Source: Pseudomonas xantholysinigenes (GTDB lineage: Bacteria; Pseudomonadota; Gammaproteobacteria; Pseudomonadales; Pseudomonadaceae). Taken from it: DNA of 64,000 bases. Below the pieces are notes generated by a model. It did not search any database. It was not told where the DNA came from and saw only the letters and a list, made by a program, of their open reading frames with translations. The translations under genes and the position numbers were made by a program. This document shows, piece after piece, positions 8,716 through 16,288 of this stretch. The stretch covers positions 3,043,501 to 3,107,500 of the forward strand of contig NZ_CP077095.1 of NCBI RefSeq assembly GCF_014268885.2, read 5' to 3'. Position 1 is the stretch's first letter, and every line of letters begins with the position of its first letter.

Positions 8716-8913
8716 TCAGCGGAGGCAGACTGTCCTGTTGGTCACCACGCACGCGCAAGACCTGGCCTCGGCGCACCTCAACCGGGCATATTCACGGCTG
8801 AACTGCGAGGCGCTTTCGAAGCCGACCCGCGCGGCCGTCACACTCGCCTCGCCGATGCCGCTGGAGGCGCCGGTAATAACGGCCACACGGCCTTGTAGGC
8901 GTTGATCACTCAT
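8716..8913 (-). pseudogene. SDR-AraC chimeric remnant
   Basis: A 65-codon frame that joins two unrelated proteins. Residues 1-23 (MSDQRLQGRVAVITGASSG, IGEA) are the start and NAD(P)-binding TGxxxGIG loop of a short-chain dehydrogenase, with an intact AGAGGAG ribosome binding site upstream. From about residue 26 the sequence is the C-terminal helix of an AraC regulator (AARVGFESASQFSREYARL), very similar to the end of the intact AraC encoded at 12016-12933. The simplest reading is a deletion that removed the 3' part of an SDR gene and the 5' part of an AraC gene on the same strand. Neither function can survive. The tail after about residue 45 looks unconstrained. Confidence 0.75.
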
Positions 8914-9174
8914 CGTGGATTGCTCCTCTGGCGGTAATCGCCAGACGTTGAAAATGTTGAAGCCAGTATAAGGACGATGGGAAAGCCTTCTTTGCCTATT
9001 CCAACTGGAGACTTGCTCGATCTATTGAGAATTTGGGCAAGCCGCCCCCGCTCAACCCAAACTGAAAGGGGCTGCTTTGATAATGAGTTATGAGCAAGGG
9101 TAGATAGTTTTGCCTAAATCGGCAGAATCAGCCTGGACAGGCCAGCACATGTCGCACTGGCCCACCCGGCCCTG

Positions 9175-10110
9175 TCACAGGTGCTTTTGCAGGAAGGGAA
9201 CCGCTTGTGCCATGGCCAGCGCCACTGGCTCCGGCTTGTCGTACAGGTCGTAATGCGACCAACCTTCGGCAACATAGATCTGCTTGTCAGGGGAAGCCGC
9301 CCGACCATGGATTTCCCAGCCGTCGCGGTAAGCGCCAAAAGCGCCCGGCTTGTCGCCGATGATCACCAGCAACGGCTGGGTCAGCAGCACTTCGGCGTGC
9401 AGGAACGCATCCCAGCCGAACGCTGCGCTGTTGAACGAGAACAGCCCGCTGGTAGCGCCGTTAGGTTGTTGCCCACGGGCAGTCTTGTAGTACTCGGTCG
9501 CCTCGAGCACATCGATATCGGTGAGCCCGGCAGCACGCCCCTCCTCCACCGAGGCCGGCAGGTAGTTGATCACCTGCCGCGCGCTACCCTGGGCTTCGGC
9601 GGTGCGCTGGGCAGCCATGGCCTGCAGCGCCGCGACCGGTTGGAAATTACTGAAACCTTCGCGGATCAGACGGCCGAAATTGACCCCAGTGATCGAGACC
9701 AGCGCCTTGATCCGGTGGTCGGTGATGGCCGCATGCACGGTGTAGGCGCCGCCGCCGCAGATGCCAATGGCACCGATACGTGCCGGATCGACGTAGGGCA
9801 ACGTCACCAGGTAATCGATGGCGTAACGGATGTCGGATACGCGGATCGACGGGTCCTCCATGAAGCGCGGCTCACCGCCGCTGGCGCCCTGGAAGCTGGC
9901 ATCGAAGGCGATCACCACGAAGCCCTCCCGGGCCAGGCCCGCACCGTAGACATTGCCCGAGGTTTGCTCCTTGCAGCTGCCAATCGGGTGGGTACTGACG
10001 ACCGCCGGGTATTGCTTGGTGGCATCGAAGCCTGGCGGCAGGTACAGGTCCGCCGCGGTTTCCCAGCCGAGGTTCTGGTAGCGAACATGCTTGATCGTGA
10101 TATCGCTCAT
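9175..10110 (-). CDS. Alpha/beta hydrolase (YcjY/dienelactone hydrolase-like)
   Basis: 311 residues from ATG 10110, chosen because GGAG lies directly upstream; the frame extends to 10134. The fold shows an N-terminal strand set with DLYLPPGF and the oxyanion-side HPIGSCKEQTSG, a nucleophile elbow written GICGGGAY (Cys in the position of the usual Ser), and a late His in GWSHYDLYD. Cys at the nucleophile is typical of dienelactone-hydrolase-like enzymes. It is 28 bases after the NAD(P)-binding protein gene and a paralogue of the hydrolase at 10838-11737. The three genes probably form one operon. The substrate is unknown. Confidence 0.85.
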   Translation of the reverse strand: MSDITIKHVRYQNLGWETAADLYLPPGFDATKQYPAVVSTHPIGSCKEQTSGNVYGAGLAREGFVVIAFDASFQGASGGEPRFMEDPSIRVSDIRYAIDYLVTLPYVDPARIGAIGICGGGAYTVHAAITDHRIKALVSITGVNFGRLIREGFSNFQPVAALQAMAAQRTAEAQGSARQVINYLPASVEEGRAAGLTDIDVLEATEYYKTARGQQPNGATSGLFSFNSAAFGWDAFLHAEVLLTQPLLVIIGDKPGAFGAYRDGWEIHGRAASPDKQIYVAEGWSHYDLYDKPEPVALAMAQAVPFLQKHL

Positions 10111-10138
10111 GGGATTCTCCAGGTACAGGGACATTGAC

Positions 10139-10774
10139 TTACATGAAGGCCGGCTTGTCGCCGTCGCTGCCCGGCTTGTTGACGCCTACGTTGTCGCGCG
10201 ACAACCAGCCGGGCGTCTCGATGATCCGCACGATCAGCGCCGCGACACTCTTGCGCGAAACCTCGGTGCCCCGGAAAGGCGCATGCCGGCCGGTGGTCTC
10301 GTAATCCACCTCAACGTGATCGCTGAGCCAGGCCGCACGCACAATGGTGTAGTCCAGGTCACTGGCTTCGATCAGGTCGGCCGATCGCCGATAGGGCGGA
10401 AGGTACTGGCCAATCTCGCGATGGTTCCACTCGCCGAACTTGCCAGGAATCTCGTCATAGATGCCCAGGGAGTTGACGAAGATCAGGCGGCTGGGGCCTG
10501 CTGCGTGCATGGCGCCAATGATGCGGTCGGTCTGTTCGTCGATTGCACCGGCCAGGTTGGCGTAAACGATATCCTGACCCACCATGGCGCGAACCAGGTC
10601 GCGCGGCTCAAGTGCATCGCCTTCGATAACGGCAGCATTGGCTGGAACAGGGTCTTGCAGCTTGTTCGCGTCACGCAGGAAAAGGGTGAGCTTCACATCC
10701 TCGCGCCCTGCCAGCATGGCAATGACCCAGCGCGCAATCTGCCCGGAGGCACCGATTACCAGTACGTTTTTCAT
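10139..10774 (-). CDS. NAD(P)-binding atypical short-chain dehydrogenase
   Basis: 211 residues. The N-terminus has a Rossmann dinucleotide motif ([18 protein letters not shown]) of the atypical SDR kind with GASGxI rather than TGxxx[14 protein letters not shown] and [11 protein letters not shown] are typical later motifs of this NmrA/YwnB-like group. It may act as an oxidoreductase or a redox sensor. It lies between two paralogous alpha/beta hydrolase genes on the same strand, with gaps of 28 and 63 bases, consistent with one operon. Confidence 0.85.
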   Translation of the reverse strand: MKNVLVIGASGQIARWVIAMLAGREDVKLTLFLRDANKLQDPVPANAAVIEGDALEPRDLVRAMVGQDIVYANLAGAIDEQTDRIIGAMHAAGPSRLIFVNSLGIYDEIPGKFGEWNHREIGQYLPPYRRSADLIEASDLDYTIVRAAWLSDHVEVDYETTGRHAPFRGTEVSRKSVAALIVRIIETPGWLSRDNVGVNKPGSDGDKPAFM

Positions 10775-10837
10775 CTGTCATTCCTGAAATGTGCAAGGGA
10801 TAAAGGGCGGCGCTTGGTATCGCGGCGCCCAGGGCAA

Positions 10838-11737
10838 TCAGAGGCTGGATTGGAAGAACGGTGCCAGGTGCGTCATGGCGACATTGACCCCTGGGCCGTC
10901 GTACAGGTCCATGTGCGCCAGGCCATCAAGCACCACCAGCTCTTTTTGCCCGAGCGCCTTGGCATGCAGCTCCTGGCTGTGCCACAGCGATCCGGCGTCG
11001 CTGCCGGCGATGACCAGCGTAGGCTGGGTCAGCAATTGGTCGATCAGGTCGAAGGCATCGAAGGCGACCCAGGCGCCGAGGCCGTTCATCAGCATCTTGT
11101 TCTGCGCATTGGGATGCTGGGCACGAGGCGTCAGGTAGTAGTCGGCCGCTTCCTGCAGGTCACGTGGGGCACTGGTATCGCCCAGTGCCGGTACATAAGG
11201 GGCATACACCGGCTCGGCACCACCCGCTTCGGCCGTGCGCTGCCCGGCCAGGGCGTCGAGCACCGGCAGCAGGTCGTTGATGGAGCCTTTGCCCTCCCAG
11301 TCCTTGCGGGTGGCAGTGCCCACATTGACCGCGCTGGCGGTGGCCAGCGCCTTGATGCGGCGATCGACCGACGCCGCCTTGGCCGCAAAGCCGCCACCGG
11401 CACAGATGCCCAGCACGCCGATGCGTTGTGCATCGACGTAACCCAGGGTGCTCAGGTAATCCACGGCGCTGTAGACGTCGGCCACGCGATTCATCGGCTC
11501 GTCGAGGAAGTGCGGTTCACCACCGCTCTCGCCCTGATAGGACGCATCGAACGCCAAGGTCACGAAACCTTGCTCGGCCAGCAGGCGGGCGTAGGTACCG
11601 GCGGTCTGCTCCTTGACGCCACCGCCTGGGTGAACGGTGATGATCGCGGGGTACTGCTGGCTTTCGGTGAAGGCTGGCGGCAGGTACAGGTTGCCCGCCA
11701 TCACGATGTTGCGATTGTTGAAGTGGACGTTTTGCAT
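10838..11737 (-). CDS. Alpha/beta hydrolase (YcjY/dienelactone hydrolase-like)
   Basis: 299 residues from ATG 11737, which has GGAGG nine bases upstream; the open frame to 11827 lacks this. Motifs run in the same order as the hydrolase at 9175-10110: NLYLPPAF, HPGGGVKEQTAG, the nucleophile elbow GICAGGGF with Cys, and a late His in GLAHMDLYD. It is probably the first gene of the hydrolase/NAD(P)-binding/hydrolase unit. The AraC regulator on the same strand upstream is the likely controller. Duplication of the enzyme within one operon suggests related substrates or subfunctionalisation. Confidence 0.85.
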   Translation of the reverse strand: MQNVHFNNRNIVMAGNLYLPPAFTESQQYPAIITVHPGGGVKEQTAGTYARLLAEQGFVTLAFDASYQGESGGEPHFLDEPMNRVADVYSAVDYLSTLGYVDAQRIGVLGICAGGGFAAKAASVDRRIKALATASAVNVGTATRKDWEGKGSINDLLPVLDALAGQRTAEAGGAEPVYAPYVPALGDTSAPRDLQEAADYYLTPRAQHPNAQNKMLMNGLGAWVAFDAFDLIDQLLTQPTLVIAGSDAGSLWHSQELHAKALGQKELVVLDGLAHMDLYDGPGVNVAMTHLAPFFQSSL

Positions 11738-12015
11738 GGTGTTGCCTCCAGGTGGGCCGCGCGCCAAGCCAGAAAGCGCGAATGCCAGGTTGCCGAGGGC
11801 AAGGTGCCTGCCCTTCGTTGGAGACAAGTATAGGAATCGGCCCGCAGGGATTTTTGCCTAATCCACCAGCTTGCTTGCACGTTCCAAGGAAATTGCGCGG
11901 TCGTATAAAAATGCGTGTTTCAACGTTTAGCGCTGTATACCTCTTATTTCAAGGGCATTTCCAGAGAGGAATGGGTTTATAAGCCGCCTGACAAACATTG
12001 CCTATTGCACTGACT

Positions 12016-12933
12016 TCAACCTTGCTGGCGCATGCGTCGGACGTCACGTTGTGGCGGCGCGCCGAAAGCCCGGCTGTACTCGCGGCTGAACTGCGAAGCA
12101 CTCTCGTAGCCAACCCTTCCCGCCGCCTGCCCGGCGTCCAGGTGCTGGTTGAGCATCAGTTGGCGGGCCTCCTGCAAGCGCAGTTGCTTGTGAAATTGCA
12201 AAGGGCTTACGCCGGTCAGCGTGCGGAAATGCTGGCGGAAGGTCGACGGGCTCATGTGTACCCGCTCGGCAAGATCATCGATGCGCATGGGCTGCGCCAG
12301 GTTCTGCTTCAACCAAGCCACCACCTTGGCAATCTGCTGCATCGGCGAACCGGCGGCCACCAGGTGCCGTAGCGCCACGCCATGCCGGCCAACCAGCAAG
12401 CGGACAATGATTTCCTGCACGACCAACGGCGCAAGGTGATCGAACAGCGCAGGCTCATCGAGCAGTTTCAACAGGCGCTCGAGCGCTCGCACCACCTCGG
12501 CATCGAGCTCGGCGATCACCAGCGCCTGGTGCGTGCTGTCCTTTGGCGGCGGCGGCAATTGCAGGTCCGACACCGTGCGCATGACCTGGCTGGGGTCGAG
12601 TGCCAGCATCAGGCCCAGGAAGGGCTTTGCCACTGAAGCCACCGAGACATGGGACACCACCGGTTGGTCGATGCTGGTCAGCATGCCCTGCCCTGCCCGG
12701 TAGTGCAGAACAGCCTCCTGCTGCATCACCTGCTTGCTGCCCTGGGCCACCACGCCAAGGCCGAGCCCATAGATGCACGGCATGGGATCGGTGGGCGATG
12801 TACGCCGATGCACGCTCAGAGCCGGCAAGCGGGTAGCAAAGTCACCGGCATTTGGAGCGTGTCGTGCAATCAAGGCACTCAAACCTGGCAGACCGGACTC
12901 GGCGTGGTCGAGGGGGGATTCGAGGCGGGTCAT
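12016..12933 (-). CDS. AraC-family transcriptional regulator (AraC_N type)
   Basis: 305 residues from ATG 12933 (MTRLESPLDH), preferred because GGAGA stands just upstream; the frame reaches 12969. The N-terminal two thirds match the AraC_N cupin-like domain (CIYGLGLGVVAQGSKQVM, GQGMLTSIDQPV). The C-terminal 100 residues carry the two AraC helix-turn-helices (MRIDDLAERVHMSPSTFRQHF and AAGRVGYESASQFSREYSR). Members of this group usually control adjacent oxidoreductase or hydrolase genes, fitting the operon at 9175-11737. The 278 bases between them hold no gene that I can see. Confidence 0.88.
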   Translation of the reverse strand: MTRLESPLDHAESGLPGLSALIARHAPNAGDFATRLPALSVHRRTSPTDPMPCIYGLGLGVVAQGSKQVMQQEAVLHYRAGQGMLTSIDQPVVSHVSVASVAKPFLGLMLALDPSQVMRTVSDLQLPPPPKDSTHQALVIAELDAEVVRALERLLKLLDEPALFDHLAPLVVQEIIVRLLVGRHGVALRHLVAAGSPMQQIAKVVAWLKQNLAQPMRIDDLAERVHMSPSTFRQHFRTLTGVSPLQFHKQLRLQEARQLMLNQHLDAGQAAGRVGYESASQFSREYSRAFGAPPQRDVRRMRQQG

Positions 12934-12969
12934 GTACGTCTCCATCAGCGCTATCGTCGTGCCAGGCAT

Positions 12970-13386
12970 AATGATGAAGCGTTTTTTGTGAGTCGACCAC
13001 TGTTCAGAGGCTGATCGCTTTCCTGCATGCTCGCCTTACCTGGCCTCGTACACAAGCTGTGCAAGGGGCTTCAGCTATTGTGGGGGGTTGCGAGCAAGCG
13101 AGGTGCCGCTGTCGCCACGAAAGTCCAACACTTGCCATCTTGGGCTTTGTCAGGAATCGCCATTCTCGATCGCGCATTCCGCTGGGGGTATCCAAGGGTA
13201 TTTCTGGGGGTACATTTCTGATTCAGCTAACCCCAAATACCGTCCCAGAGCCCTGTCCCAATGTTCTTCGGCGACTCAGCAGTTCTGCTGGAAACCTCTG
13301 CAGCACGGCTGCGATTTACAACGCCAACCTGAGGCGAACCAGAACGAGCAGCGCGTGACCAGACCGCCCACGGCCTAAGCGCTCGA
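12970..13386. other. Gene-free stretch with a possible att-like repeat
   Basis: No convincing coding region is visible on either strand. Short open frames here lack ribosome binding sites and family resemblance. At 13194-13213 a GGGGGTAT / GGGTAT / GGGGGTAC triple occurs, a pattern I associate with sequences near P4-type integrase genes and their attachment sites. This is only suggestive. Confidence 0.3.
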
Positions 13387-13945
13387 TCAGAAGTAGAACA
13401 ACGCCTCGACCATCGCCGTCAGTTGTGTACGGTCACGGCCATTGCCATAGGGACGATCACGCTCGCGAGCGTCGAACCAGTCGTAGCGCAGTTCCGGTCG
13501 CAGTGTAAGATTGCCGTTTACATCCCAACGCAACCCAGCGGTGAGCGCATTGAAGTCGCCGCCACTGGTGCTGGTCGGAAACAGGATGAAACCGTCCGGG
13601 TCACTGAAGTGTTCCCCACGCACTGAAAACGAAAGGTCCTGACGGTACTGGTAGGTCAGCACGGCATTCGCCCCCCCACCAGTGCGCCCCGCCGAAACCC
13701 GGACCAGTCACCACGTCCACCGTCGATGGCTTGCCGTCGCTTGCCTGATGGCCGTAAACCACTTCGGCGCCCATCGACCAACGCGCGTCGAACCTGTGCC
13801 AGCCGTTCAAGGAATGTTGCTGCTTGAGCTGGCCGCTGTCGGCGATCAACCGCGAAACGGGCGCCTGAACATCGCTGACACTGTCGTTCTGTTCATTCCC
13901 GACGATGAACTCGTAGTCGATCCAGGTGTTCATGTCTGGCGTGCG
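13387..13945 (-). pseudogene. Outer-membrane beta-barrel (porin-like) protein, truncated and frameshifted
   Basis: Two frames give one protein. The upstream part (13933 leftwards; WRTPDMNTWIDYEFIVGN, WHRFDARWSMGAEVVYGHQ) and the downstream part (13387-13680; LTYQYRQDLSFSVRGEHFSD, LTLRPELRYDWFD, ending in the barrel-type MVEALFYF) are contiguous if one G is added to the G7 run at 13671-13677. The final Phe and alternating hydrophobic strands are typical of outer-membrane barrels. The N-terminal half, including the signal peptide, is missing. Homology stops near 13945, where an acyl-CoA dehydrogenase fragment begins on the other strand. Confidence 0.75.
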
Positions 13946-14346
13946 CCAGCGCCGCGCGGATCGAGAAAACCGAAGCCGAACTGACCGCCAGCGGCACGGC
14001 CGCCGCCAAGGTGGTCAACGCGCGATTGGCCTCTGCACGACTGGCCTTCCAGGAAACCGTGGAATTCGTGACTCAGAACGCGAAGGCAGCGCCCAACGAT
14101 GTGTTTTCCGGCAGCGTGCCCTATCTGATGCTGGCCGGTAATCTCCTGGCTGGTTGGCAACTTGCCCGCTCGCTACTGGCAGCCGAGAAGCTGGTGGCCA
14201 AAGGTGAGGACGTGCCTTTCATGCAAGCCAGGATCACCACCGCCCGCTTCTATGCAGAGCACATCCTCACGCGCATCCCCGGCCAACGTGACGCAATCAT
14301 CAATGGCGCCAGCAGTGTCATGGCCTTGCCCGTTGCAGCGTTCTAA
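13946..14346 (+). pseudogene. C-terminal remnant of an acyl-CoA dehydrogenase
   Basis: The frame through 14011-14346, extended upstream to about 13946, encodes RIEKTEAELTASGTAAAKVV and then PYLMLAGNLLAGWQLARSL and FYAEHILTRIPGQRDAI. This matches the C-terminal helical domain specific to the large (about 590-residue) acyl-CoA dehydrogenases, the same domain seen at the end of the intact gene at 14420-16189. FAD and substrate domains are absent, so it is inactive. It begins exactly where the porin remnant ends, head to head, which marks a deletion junction. Confidence 0.7.
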
Positions 14347-14353
14347 GACGCAC

Positions 14354-14399
14354 TGCCAGTGCCCGAGTCGCCCTGCCCAGGGCGACTCGGGCACTGGCA
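14354..14399. terminator. 22-bp perfect hairpin between convergent genes
   Basis: Positions 14354-14375 are a perfect inverted repeat of 14378-14399 with only two unpaired bases between them (TGCCAGTGCCCGAG... arm). It lies between the stop of the dehydrogenase remnant and the stop of the convergent acyl-CoA dehydrogenase, where a bidirectional terminator is expected. There is no clear T tract. Confidence 0.6.
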
Positions 14400-14419
14400 A
14401 TCTCCACTCAACGCACGCC

Positions 14420-16189
14420 TCAGAACTGCTCGCGCGACATTTCATACAAGCTCTGGCTTCCCGCTTTGATGCCGGCCTCCAAAGCCTGGGCGCGAGGCAA
14501 CAAACGCTGGAAAAAGAACGCCGCGCACGCCAGCTTGGCGCCATGGAAAGCCGGATCCTCGGCCTGCAGCACCTGCGCGGTGTTGGCCATGCGTGCCCAC
14601 ATGTAGGCGTAGGCGGTCAGGCCGAACAGGTGCAGGTATTCCACCGCCGAGGCGCTGACCAGGTTCGGATCGTCACTTGCCTGTACCTGCAGCCATTGGC
14701 TGACGCGCTCCAGGCGCACCAGTGCTGCCAACAGCGCTTCCCGGTGCAGCGGAGCATCGACACACCAGGCACGGATTTCCGCCGCCAGGCCAGCCAAGGC
14801 CTGGCGGCCGTCGGCCAGCACCTTGCGCCCGAGCAGGTCGAGCGCCTGGATACCGTTGGTGCCCTCGTAGATCTGCGCGATGCGCACGTCGCGCACCCGC
14901 TGCTCCTGGCCCCACTCGCGGATATAGCCGTGGCCGCCGAACACCTGCTGGCCGAGCACGCAGCTCTCCAGGCCGTTGTCGGTGAAGAACGCCTTGGCCA
15001 CCGGCGTGAGCAACGCTACCTGACGCTGCGCCCGTTCGCGCTCGCCGGCGTCCTCGGCGTAGCGGGCGATGTCCAACTGCTGGCCGACATACACGGCGAA
15101 GGCGCGGCCGCCCTCGGTGAGGGCGCGCATGGTCAGCAGCATGCGCCGCACATCGCCATGCACGATGATCGGGTCGGCGCTGCGCTCGGGGGCTTGCGCA
15201 CCGGCCGCCGAGCGGCTCTGCAGACGCTCGTTGGCATAGCCCGCAGCGCTCTGGTAAGAGGCCTCGGCGCAGCCGATGCCCTGGATGCCGATGGACAGCC
15301 GCTCGTAGTTCATCATGGTGAACATCGCGGCCAGGCCTTTGTTCGACTCACCGACCAGGTAACCCTCGGCCTGGTCGAAGTTCATCACGCAGGTGGCCGA
15401 GGCCTTGATGCCCATCTTGTGCTCGATCGAGCCACAGTGGGCCGGATTGCGCGCCCCCAGGCTGCCGTCGTCGTTCACCAGGTACTTGGGCACCAGGAAC
15501 AGCGAAATGCCCTTGGGCCCGACCGGCGCATCCGGCAGCCGCGCCAGCACCAGGTGGACGATGTTCTCGGTGAGATCCTGCTCACCGCCGGTGATGAAAA
15601 TCTTGCTGCCGCTGATGCGGTAGCTGCCGTCGGCCTGGGGTTCGGCGCGACTGCGGATCAAGCCCAGGTCGGTGCCGGCTTGGGGTTCGGTCAGGCACAT
15701 GGTGCCGGCCCAGCGGCCTGCGTACAGCGGCGGCAGGTAAGTGGCCTTGAGCGCCGCGCTGGCATGGGCGTCGATGGCCAGGCAACTGCCGGCGGTGAGG
15801 GCCGAGTACAGGCTGAAGCTGCTGTCGGCGGCGTACATCATCTCCTCGAACAGCACGCCGAGCATCTTCGGCATGCCCATGCCGCCGTGCTCGGGGTTGC
15901 CGCCCAGGCCCACCCAGCCGCCTTCGCGGTAGGTGCGCCAGGCCTCGCGGAAACCATCGGGGGTGCGCACCTGGCCGTTGGCGAACTGCACGCCCTGTTC
16001 ATCGCCGTTGCGGCTGAGCGGGGCGATCAGCTGGCCGGTTAGCCTGGCGGCTTCTTCGAGGATGGCGTCGGCGGTGTCGGCGTCGACCCGCTCGGCCAGG
16101 GCCGGCAGATGGGCCCACAAGGCAGGGCCGTGGAAGACGTCCTTGAGGATGAAGCGCATGTCACGCAGGGGGGCGGTGTAGGTGGTCAT
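14420..16189 (-). CDS. Acyl-CoA dehydrogenase (large, DmdC-like type)
   Basis: 589 residues from ATG 16189 (MTTYTAPLRDMRFIL); the open frame to 16240 has no better start. The opening LRDMRFILKDVF and the length are characteristic of the large acyl-CoA dehydrogenase branch that includes 3-methylmercaptopropionyl-CoA dehydrogenase. Motifs include GTMCLTEPQAGTDLG (FAD/substrate binding), ISGSKIFITGGEQD, the conserved QVFGGHGYIREW, and the catalytic-base region YEGTNGIQALDL. A C-terminal helical domain follows. It oxidises an acyl-CoA to an enoyl-CoA, passing electrons to ETF. The acyl-CoA synthetase lies 99 bases upstream on the same strand, so the pair can activate and then desaturate a carboxylic acid. 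Confidence 0.92.
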   Translation of the reverse strand: MTTYTAPLRDMRFILKDVFHGPALWAHLPALAERVDADTADAILEEAARLTGQLIAPLSRNGDEQGVQFANGQVRTPDGFREAWRTYREGGWVGLGGNPEHGGMGMPKMLGVLFEEMMYAADSSFSLYSALTAGSCLAIDAHASAALKATYLPPLYAGRWAGTMCLTEPQAGTDLGLIRSRAEPQADGSYRISGSKIFITGGEQDLTENIVHLVLARLPDAPVGPKGISLFLVPKYLVNDDGSLGARNPAHCGSIEHKMGIKASATCVMNFDQAEGYLVGESNKGLAAMFTMMNYERLSIGIQGIGCAEASYQSAAGYANERLQSRSAAGAQAPERSADPIIVHGDVRRMLLTMRALTEGGRAFAVYVGQQLDIARYAEDAGERERAQRQVALLTPVAKAFFTDNGLESCVLGQQVFGGHGYIREWGQEQRVRDVRIAQIYEGTNGIQALDLLGRKVLADGRQALAGLAAEIRAWCVDAPLHREALLAALVRLERVSQWLQVQASDDPNLVSASAVEYLHLFGLTAYAYMWARMANTAQVLQAEDPAFHGAKLACAAFFFQRLLPRAQALEAGIKAGSQSLYEMSREQF

Positions 16190-16229
16190 CTCAGGCTCGC
16201 GGTTAGGCTTTGGGTTTTGAGTTGGCAGG

Positions 16230-16275
16230 CCCGGCCTCATCGCCGGCTTGCCGGCGATGCGGCCGCACTGGCCGC
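16230..16275. repeat. REP-like palindrome between synthetase and dehydrogenase genes
   Basis: CATCGCCGGC, TTG, then CCGGCGATG (about 16238-16259) form a tight hairpin flanked by GGCCG palindromes. This is the common intergenic palindrome style of Pseudomonas and could stabilise or attenuate the operon transcript. Confidence 0.55.
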
Positions 16276-16288
16276 TGTGGCTGAACGC

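Noticed and set aside
13004..13195. 63-codon frame on the minus strand
   Set aside because: No ribosome binding site or recognisable protein, and its composition is like random intergenic sequence.
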